Origin: Epiperipatus broadwayi
Lineage: Eukaryota; Onychophora; Udeonychophora; Euonychophora; Peripatidae
Direction of reading: 5' to 3'
Assembly (NCBI GenBank): GCA_028023455.1
Contig: JAQFVV010012573.1
Coordinates: 1,856,815-1,920,814 of the forward strand
Length of the DNA stretch: 64,000 bases
The first letter of the stretch is position 1; every line of letters begins with the position of its first letter. Positions 56,800-64,000 of the stretch are shown here, piece by piece. The position numbers and the translations under genes were made by a program. The notes beneath the pieces were generated by a model. That model was not told the origin of the DNA and made no database searches. It saw nothing but the letters and a program-made list of their open reading frames with translations.

Positions 56800-58859
56800 T
56801 ATTAAACAAATAAAAATATTTTTCAATGAGTATAATTACCAAAGATTACAGTAGTCAGAGGTCTGCCTTCTTTTCCACTGCTGTCTATAATAAAGTCATC
56901 AAAACAATTTTATATGACAAAATCCTATCTATTTCTACTGTTTGTTTTCTTCCAAAATGATAATTATTAATATTGTTTTATTATTGTATTTATAATAGGT
57001 TTAAAAAAAAGAAAGATAAAGCAAACTCTAACCATAAGATTCTTATTTAGCTGATGTACAGACGATAGTAAAAAAAATCTCTCTTTGGTCAACTAGTTAA
57101 AACTGCTGTTGTTCAACCCATCACTTGAGTTATAGAATTTACATGACTATCAAATTTTTATTGTTTTATTACTTTTTCCAAGATGACTACCAGAATTTAT
57201 TGTTGCAACTTTACTTAATATTTGTTCATTGAGCAATGTTTGAATTTGTTTATTTCAAAATATGCAAAATATTATTTAAATATATTAATTGAAAATAATG
57301 GATTACAGTAGTCGCTTATAAAAATAATTCAATAATCACACACACACACACACACAAAAAAAAAATAGAACTTGGAATAATTTTTGATTGGTTAATACAA
57401 AACACAGACAATCTTATCAGATCAAATTATTGAAAAAAAACTTTTAAATTATCAGCTACTATCAACATTCCAATGGGAAAGTACGCATAGAAATAAGTCT
57501 TTTATTATAAAAATATGGTACATCATAGCAATTGCTTTTGGCAAACTTTGTTCTTCAATATAAGTGTTTATATATATATATATTTAGTTTTTTTGTAAAT
57601 TACTACTCTAAGAAAGAAAAAAAATTACGTTTTTTATAACATATATTCTTTTCTTTAAAAAAAATCAAGTCAAATCTATTTTTAGTAATCCCAACAAATT
57701 TGATATGAAATAATATTGCAAATAAGATTATATATGCAAAATTATTACTTGTAAAAATCGTGCAAAGATAACAAAAAAGCATGCTTTTACATTACATAAT
57801 TTATAATTTTTCAAGAACATAAATATCTTTAATTCATTGGTCTGTAAGATTTAATAGTTAATTTATATATATATGTTAAATGAACGCTGATTAAGATAAA
57901 ATTCCTGCATATAAAATTAACCGTTAAATATATTATTATTAATAATAATACTTTAATAAATTAAATCAGAAATTATGTTTTAAAGCCCATTAAATATATT
58001 TTTTCAAAGTAATTAAGCATATTGCCTATTGCACTGTTTGCTTGAAAGAATTAAATGAACATTATAATTAATATAACTGAAATTTTCTTGTAATTTAATT
58101 TGTTAACATAATAGGGAGTAATTTCTTTAATAGCAGCGGGTTATTTGAAGTTTACAAATAATACTTTGTAAAATTTTGAAAATAATTTAAATATTTAATA
58201 TAATTTAAATTTCATACGATGATTGTTTTAAACAAAAAGAATATATATTATAAGCAAGTTTTCTTTTTCTATTCTTCTCCCACCTTTTTTTTTTTTAATT
58301 CTATATTTTATTTCCATTTGCCAATCATATTATAATAACTATTTATTCAAATTAACAGACTTAAATACGAAAATTATCAAAGCTCAGGTAATTGGTCTGT
58401 TTTTTTATATAATGAAATATTGATCCCATTATTTTTAACTTTTAAGAATGTTTATAGAGAACAAAATGTTTTCTATTTATTGTATTTTAGAATACTTGAT
58501 AAATAAATAAATTATAATTACAAAACGTGTGTATCTATATGGTTTCATATACGTAATCATAAAATAAAATTACAATGCACAATGTAGAATAAAGTAACTA
58601 TTATCTTGAGGATCAAACTATATTATTAGATGTTCAATGTTTAATTTAATGGTGTCATCTGAATGTATATTACACTTATATATGCTATTTTAATTTATTT
58701 TTCTAGCTATCATGTATCTAATAACGTAATTTGCACTCTTTTTTCAGTATGGTGTTATTCATATAGCCTAATAACAAAACAAAAAAAAAAACATTTCTAT
58801 CATTGACTATTGCAGTAATTAAATATTTTACATCTAATTTTTACATAAATTATTACAAA
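56800..58859. other. AT-rich stretch, nothing recognised
   Basis: Contains a (CA)n tract at 57337-57355 and a short (TA)n near 57570; otherwise no gene or repeat supported. Confidence 0.5.
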
Positions 58860-59218
58860 ATCTATAATGTTAAAATACAATCTTTTTTTAAAATACCAAT
58901 AGATCTTTCAAAAACCAAATTTATTGTACATTTAGACCATAGAAATACAGACCAAAAAGTAAAAAAAAAAAACAAGTAAATGATTATGAATAGCATGCAA
59001 ATAAAAAAAGGATATATTTGAGTTAATGTTTGCACAGGAAACTTTTGTGACTTGTTTGTTGTTTCAAAAATAGACCATGGAAACCCAATTTGTCTAAAGT
59101 TCATAGCAGGGAAGATTAAAATGAGATGCTGTTAGTAGGTAGTATTAATATCCATGTGAGTTTTATGAAATGATGAAAAGCAACAGCCACCCAATAAACA
59201 GCAAAGTTGCGGGGAGCT
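58860..59218 (-). other. LINE 3' untranslated region
   Basis: About 350 bases after the ORF2 stop. An AATAAA signal is visible on the minus strand near 58920 (ACAATAAATTTGG). There is no clean poly(A) tail, so the exact 3' end is uncertain; sequence turns back to background composition near 58860. The open frame 58862-59104 is translated UTR. Confidence 0.55.
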
Positions 59219-62200
59219 CTATCCAATTGCAATAGAGTCCCAGGTTTGTGCAGCTGTGAAGGGGTCAGCAGTGCGCATATCTCTATCCCTTTCCTTGTTT
59301 AGTATTTGGCAAAACGCTGTGAATATATTATTCAAGGTCTCAGCCTGGAACACCAGCTTACAGCGCAATGCCCAGATGGAAAAGTTAATTATGGCCGAAA
59401 GCCGGATCTCAGAGAATATGCCCTTTTCAATTGCTGTCTTGAGGTTCATTTCAATTTGATTTCTTGTCATGTTTTGTTGAAAATGAGTTCTTAAATTGTT
59501 CAAAGTTGTGCATTCGAAAAGGAAGTGATCGATAGTCTCTTCCTGTCTTTGACACAATGTGCAATTAGGGTCAATATCTTGGCCCCTTTTATAGTGGAGG
59601 AAGGCATTTGTTGGGAGGGCATGTAGGTTCGATTTCAATAGGAAGTCCACGATTTTTGGCAGCAACTTCCAGAGCTTGGTCATCCTTATCATTCGAGGGA
59701 TGTTGATTGAAAGGCAGCTGGGGATCCTCTGTTTTTGATGGTCAAGAAGATCAAACACTTCCCAATATGCAAGTTTTCTTTGAAATAGGGTTGATGTTGG
59801 TTTGATGTTATCAAAGATAAAGTTGATCTGCTGTTGAAGGAGCAAGGCACATCCTCTGGGGGGTGGCCGATCAGTAGGTTGAATGTCCTTTTCCGGAAGT
59901 GGGCATTGAGCACGTTCATTTTCCTTGAAGATGTTGTAGAGTACATTATGGATGTGTTGTAAGTTGAATATAGTTAGCGAGTGTAGTGAGAGACCATTTA
60001 AAGTTTTGGGCTTTTGGAGGATTCTCAAGCTAATTACGGGTGATCGGCCCGCCCAACACAGTTTTCTACAGGCGGTTTCTACTTTGTTGATGAATACCTT
60101 GGTGGGGATGAACCCTGCCAAATAGTATATTATTTTTGGAAGAATGAGAGCATTTAAAAGGGCTACTTTCCCAAATAGGGAAAGGTATATTTTTGACAAA
60201 GATGCGATTGTGGTTTCAATTTTCTCTAATAATGAGTCCTGTATCTCTTTACGCATCACCATGGGTGTTTTTGATAGGTGAAATCCTAGAAATTTCTGTG
60301 GCGCTGCTTCAAATCCACCAGAGATCTTCTGGCCAGTAAGAATTGACCAAATAGCTGATTTTTTTGGGTTGACAAGGAAACCAGCTAATTTGGCATGGTG
60401 ATCAAGAAGTTGTTTTAGCTTACCCAGTTCATAATGGGATGAAAGAAACACAACTACATCATCCATATAGGAGATGTGATTGATGTTCTCATTAAGTAGC
60501 GGAACAGTGATACCAGAAAACATGGCCTCGATGTTCAACAGCATTGGATTGATATAGGCAGCAAAGAGAAGTGCACTCAGGGGAGAACCTTGGGGGATGG
60601 AGATATAGGGCATAAAACCCAGGGCAATGCAACCATCTAGGGACAAGAACACTTCCCGATTGTAAAGAAGGTTCTCAATCATTTGTATGTATACGGGTGG
60701 TACATTTAGCTGTTCCAGAACACTGAGAAGAACATCAATTCTCACGGAGTCGAATGCCCCAGCTATATCAAGTTAGACTGCAATGGGCCGGGACTTCCTT
60801 TGTCTCCGCACATGATCGACCAGAAGTCTGAAATGGCTGACAGCATCAGATGTTGAAGTGCCTTTTTTTGCAAATTGATAGCGCGAAAGTTGTTTAATTA
60901 TGTTATATTGAATCTTGTCTTTAATGATGCTCTCGATGATCTTTGTCAATAGAGGAATCATCGAGATAGGATGCAGGTTATTGAGATCTGGTTGTGCATC
61001 TCGCTTCTTTAAAAAGGGTACCATGGAGATGGGACATAGGTTTATTAGGTGATGACTTCCAGTGGCGATGAGGTCTATCATTCCGTGGATTACTGGGATA
61101 GTAAAAGCTCTTAGGTGTAAAAGTAGAAATCTGGGAATTCCATGCATGCCAGGATGGACACTTTCTGGGAGTGATTGCAGTTTGTCAAGAATATCACCAT
61201 CTGTGATGTTATGTTCCATAGGGTTGTTAGTAACAAAAACTCTACGGATGTTAGTGACACCAATAGGTTGTAATTTTCTTTTGTAAAAGTCTCTTATTTT
61301 GGAAAGCATGGAGAGGCCGATATATTGTTTACTGTGTATCTTGATCGATGAGGGTGCCTTGTTTTGTTGGTTGGATCCTAGGGCCCATCTGATGTAACCT
61401 CGAGTCCAGCAGTGTTGATATGCTAAGTAACTGCACGCTCGTTTAATTGATAGGTATTCAGCCAGGGATTGTTGGGTAGCTTTGTATTGTAGTTTAAGGT
61501 GAGTAATTTCTTGGATATTTTGCCTTTGTATGGGCAAATGTTTAAGTGTGTCGGCTATCTTGTCCAATTGACTTAGTAATTTGAGGGGACCTTTATTATG
61601 TTGAGTGCATTTATGAATATGTGATTGTAGAATATTTATGAAGTTATTCCATTTATCACATGGTGAAAGTGTGTTTATATTAGCAGAGTTGAATGATATG
61701 TAAATCTCAGAGATGAGTTGTTTAGCGGCAGATTCCTTTGTGAGGATCCTCATTGTTCATGGAATGTTGCCATATGAATGTGTGTTATCCACAATTCTGA
61801 TAAGGACCTCTAGTGCCATGTGGTCCATAAAGACAACAGGCCACAGGTTAGCTTCAATGAAGGGAGCAAGTGAAGGAGAGAAGTATAAAAGATCAATGAG
61901 GGACTTAAACCATGATGAATAGAATGAGAAGGCAGACACATCAAAAAGCTGTCTTCCACTTGTAAAGGTGTTGCTCAGTGATTTTAAGTGACTCCTTTCA
62001 AAAGAATCGTATGTATGATTAAAGTCACCCAACATCAATGCAGGAAAAGGGTTAGTTCTTAAGACCGCGTTGATAGTGTGGATGATTCTATAGATTATAT
62101 CTGATGCTTTGGTCATGTAAACATTTATTATGTTAAGTGTCCATCCATTTACCTGTATAATGGCTATGAGGCAGTTAGAGTCTATATGAATTATTTTGAA

Positions 62201-62452
62201 AAAGGTTATTTTAGATTTTTTATTAAAAAGAATTGCTACTCCACCAGATGCAGAGGAGGAGAAGGAATAATGGAAGTATCCAAATTTTTGTATTCTCTGT
62301 ATGATGTTTTGGTCAGATAGTGTGTGAAGTTTTGTTTCATTGAGGCAAAGAACATCAGGTGTATTATGCTTAAGCCAGAATGATAATGCTTGGATTCTGC
62401 CAAGGGAGTTCATGCCTCTGACGTTAATCGATGTTATGTTGAAAGTCATCAT
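59219..62452 (-). pseudogene. LINE ORF2: APE endonuclease, reverse transcriptase, zinc finger (two in-frame stops)
   Basis: One continuous frame of 1078 codons interrupted only by TGA at codon 232 (61757-61759) and TAA at codon 560 (60773-60775). APE endonuclease: NVRG 10-13, ETK 39-41, GDFN 142-145, SLID 184-187 (usually SRID) and DH 210-211. RT: motif A LDIAGAFDSV 561-570 with D562, IPQGSPLS 619-626, and YMDD 662-665, all catalytic aspartates present. Zinc finger: C964, C967, H976, C981. The protein would nick the target and prime reverse transcription of its own RNA. ORF2 starts at ATGATG overlapping the end of the ORF1 frame by 29 bases, which suggests coupled translation. The stop just before motif A kills the RT unless read through. 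Otherwise the reading frame is intact, so the element died or was mutated recently. Confidence 0.9.
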
Positions 62453-64000
62453 TGATAGTGAAACCGCTCTCTCGTGTGGGAGAGTTTGCCTGATTGGAAT
62501 GTGATCCAGTTTCTAAGACCATAATATTCTGTTCCAGCATCAAATTGGTGGGGTGATGATAAGGTTCAGATTGTATTAGGTTCTTAGATAAGTTGAGGTC
62601 TGGTGGAATAGGTTCAGGAATAGGCCACAATGATGGAGATAAGTCTATCAGTAAGCGTTCATTATCATTTTCATGTTGACATGAGGCCACTTTATTTTGA
62701 GACAAAGGGTCAATCAGTTGTATGTTGTTATCTTGGTCTATTGTTTTTGTTTCATTTGTGAGGTTATATGAACTTGTGACTTTTGGAGAATGGTCTCTTC
62801 ATTTTTTTTCACAAGGTCTATTTGGTGGGGGAATATTAGTCTTTGTTGCATCTCGAAGATTGTCACATTCATTGCTATTGCTACTTTCTTGTGATTGTTC
62901 AGAGCTATTGTTTTTTTTTATGTTTTCTTTTACGTGGAATTCTGTTGCTGGCCATTGTAGTGTCGCTTTGTTCAGCATCGGTGTCCATGTCTGTTTGGCT
63001 GATTGTTGCTGTATCTGATGATGATACGCAATTGTCATTGGTATGCAGCTGTTCAGGAGTGAGTTGAAATTGTTCTGTTTCCAAGGAAGTTTTATCATTA
63101 GGAATTTTTGATGATGATGTAGTGTGATCTGTGGTATTGCTAGTGATATATTGTTGCTTGAGACTTGGGTATGTATTTGTTAGATGTTGATTTTCTTGAT
63201 CGCTATCACATTTGTGGAATTTGTACCGAATCTCTCCACAAATTATGCATTTTCTCTCTTGACAATCTTTTTTTAGATGGCCTCTCTGCCTGCAATGGAA
63301 GCATTGGGGTGGAAGGCCACGAAAGATGATGTTGAGTGGAGATTCGCCATGTTGAATTAGAGATGGGACTGATTGAGATGGAATTCCTTTTTTAAGAACT
63401 AGCTGAAATTGTGCAGTGTTGATGTATACTGTGGGATCATCGTTGTCTGCTACTAGGTATTGAAATTTGGTAATGGTGCCATAGTCTTTGAAGTGGCGCT
63501 GAAGGTCTGCCTTTTCAAAGTCCATGGTACATTTTTGAATTCGCCCTGTTAAAACAACTGGGCGGTTGAGGTCAATGTAGACAAGAAATTTGTTGTTTAG
63601 GAGTTTATGACTATTTCTAAAGGCAGCTTTAACTTGTTGGTTTGTGAACTGGATGATAAGATATCTTTCATTTGGATGAAAGAGGATCTTATGGATCGAT
63701 TTCCACCAGCCATGTGCTTTACATAGTTCATATAGTGATGATGTAGGGAATGTAGTATAGATTTAAACAGTTATCTGTAGTGGAAAGTATGAGAGAACAC
63801 TCATTATAATAGTTGAGTAGAGATTTGTGGAGTGGCAATGGGATGGTTTGGTTAAACTGTTCATTTATTATTTCATGGTTCTGAATATCACAAGTAGGAT
63901 TATCTGTAGATGTTGTTTGAGGATTAGAGTAGTTTGATGTAGACTGTTCTGTTTCTATTTCTTGTAAAAGTCTTGTAAAAGTCGAATTGCTTCCATGTAT
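62424..64000 (-). pseudogene. LINE ORF1: nucleic-acid-binding protein with CCHC knuckles, partial and frameshifted
   Basis: Runs off the right edge. A first frame spans 64000 to about 63750. After a frameshift, IYTTFPTSSLYELCKAHGWW begins, and the frame stays open through the methionine at 63525 (not the true start) to a stop at 62905. Counting from 63525, a first knuckle is C75, C78, H83, C88 and a second C93, C96, H104, C106, just after GLPPQCF; upstream, an RRM-like region is likely (FHPNERYLIIQF, NNKFLVYIDL). Then comes a hydrophilic S/T/Q tail and a basic PRKRKHKKK at an A9 run. Shifting frame there continues into KNNSSEQSQESSNSNE and on to 62424 with one more stop at 62799. It would coat the element RNA. 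It has three lesions in all, two of them at A-runs. Confidence 0.75.

Larger units (their letters stand above)
58860..64000 (-). mobile_element. L1/Tx1-like LINE, nearly complete, running off the right edge
   Basis: Minus-strand non-LTR retrotransposon: 5' part and ORF1 (to about 62424), ORF2 (62452-59219), 3' UTR (59218 to about 58860). It is visibly richer in GC than the surrounding DNA, typical of a recent insert not yet drifted to local composition. ORF1 with CCHC knuckles, an ORF2 order of APE, RT and a CCHC-type zinc finger near the C-terminus point to the L1/Tx1 group; the clade is inferred from architecture only. The ORFs contain only a handful of breaks. The 5' end is outside the window. 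Confidence 0.85.

Noticed and set aside
59256-59494. Plus-strand ORFs over the LINE
   Set aside because: Shadows of ORF2, which has all the RT motifs on the minus strand.
1-64000. CRISPR array, prokaryotic operons, rRNA genes
   Set aside because: No regularly spaced short repeats with unique spacers, no Shine-Dalgarno-led ORF clusters, and no rRNA-like blocks; the element content is animal.

Overview
This is a very AT-rich (by eye about three quarters A+T) stretch of nuclear DNA from an animal. I infer a metazoan because the only coding sequence is retrotransposon-type: Penelope-like elements (PLEs) with a GIY-YIG endonuclease, RTE-like LINEs, an L1/Tx1-like LINE and tRNA-derived SINEs. There are also TTAGGG/TTTTAGGG-type interstitial repeats. 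I cannot name the phylum. No host gene is recognised with confidence; one GC-rich island near 40.3 kb is the best candidate for host regulatory or exon sequence.

Layout. 0-5 kb: the tail of one PLE, a decayed second PLE (602-2565), a tRNA-like/hammerhead composite, a PLE 3' terminus, and an inverted pair of hammerhead-bearing elements. 5-9.3 kb: mostly featureless AT-rich DNA. 9.3-13.2 kb: an RTE-like LINE on the minus strand, split by an 846-bp hammerhead-ribozyme element with a 14-bp target duplication, then a SINE-like tandem repeat. 13.8-16.7 kb: an RTE fragment followed by a decayed PLE. 22.1-25.4 kb: a tiny MITE, (TA)n, and a PLE present as a 2.65-kb near-perfect inverted dimer that keeps a 386-codon RT/GIY-YIG ORF. 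28-31.6 kb: a MITE and two tandem hammerhead loci. 37.4-37.9 kb: a SINE-like repeat and a palindrome. 40.3 kb: the GC-rich island. 43.1-45.6 kb: an RTE fragment carrying a SINE insertion and ending against another hammerhead element. 46.4 kb: a palindrome. 48.1-48.5 kb: minisatellite plus telomere-like repeats. 53-57 kb: a hammerhead-like motif, coding-like remnants and a SINE with clean target duplications. 58.9-64 kb: a nearly complete minus-strand LINE (ORF1 with zinc knuckles, ORF2 with APE, RT and zinc finger) running off the right edge.

The connecting theme is self-cleaving RNA. At least a dozen places fold by eye as type I hammerhead ribozymes or decayed relatives. Two (11757-11815 minus and 12316-12373 plus) have a fully canonical core, a two-part stem I and a palindromic stem III. 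Others sit at PLE 3' ends, where stem sequences change in a compensatory way between copies. The short elements occur as 1.2-1.7-mers with periods of about 415-442 bp plus a partial inverted piece, as expected of retrozyme-like non-autonomous elements copied from circular or multimeric RNA, presumably by PLE reverse transcriptase. Hammerheads in PLEs and metazoan retrozymes are established; the specific families, the apparent variant cores (U3-A8 in place of C3-G8) and the nested locus here are what deserve checking. All pairings were made by eye, with no folding or database search.
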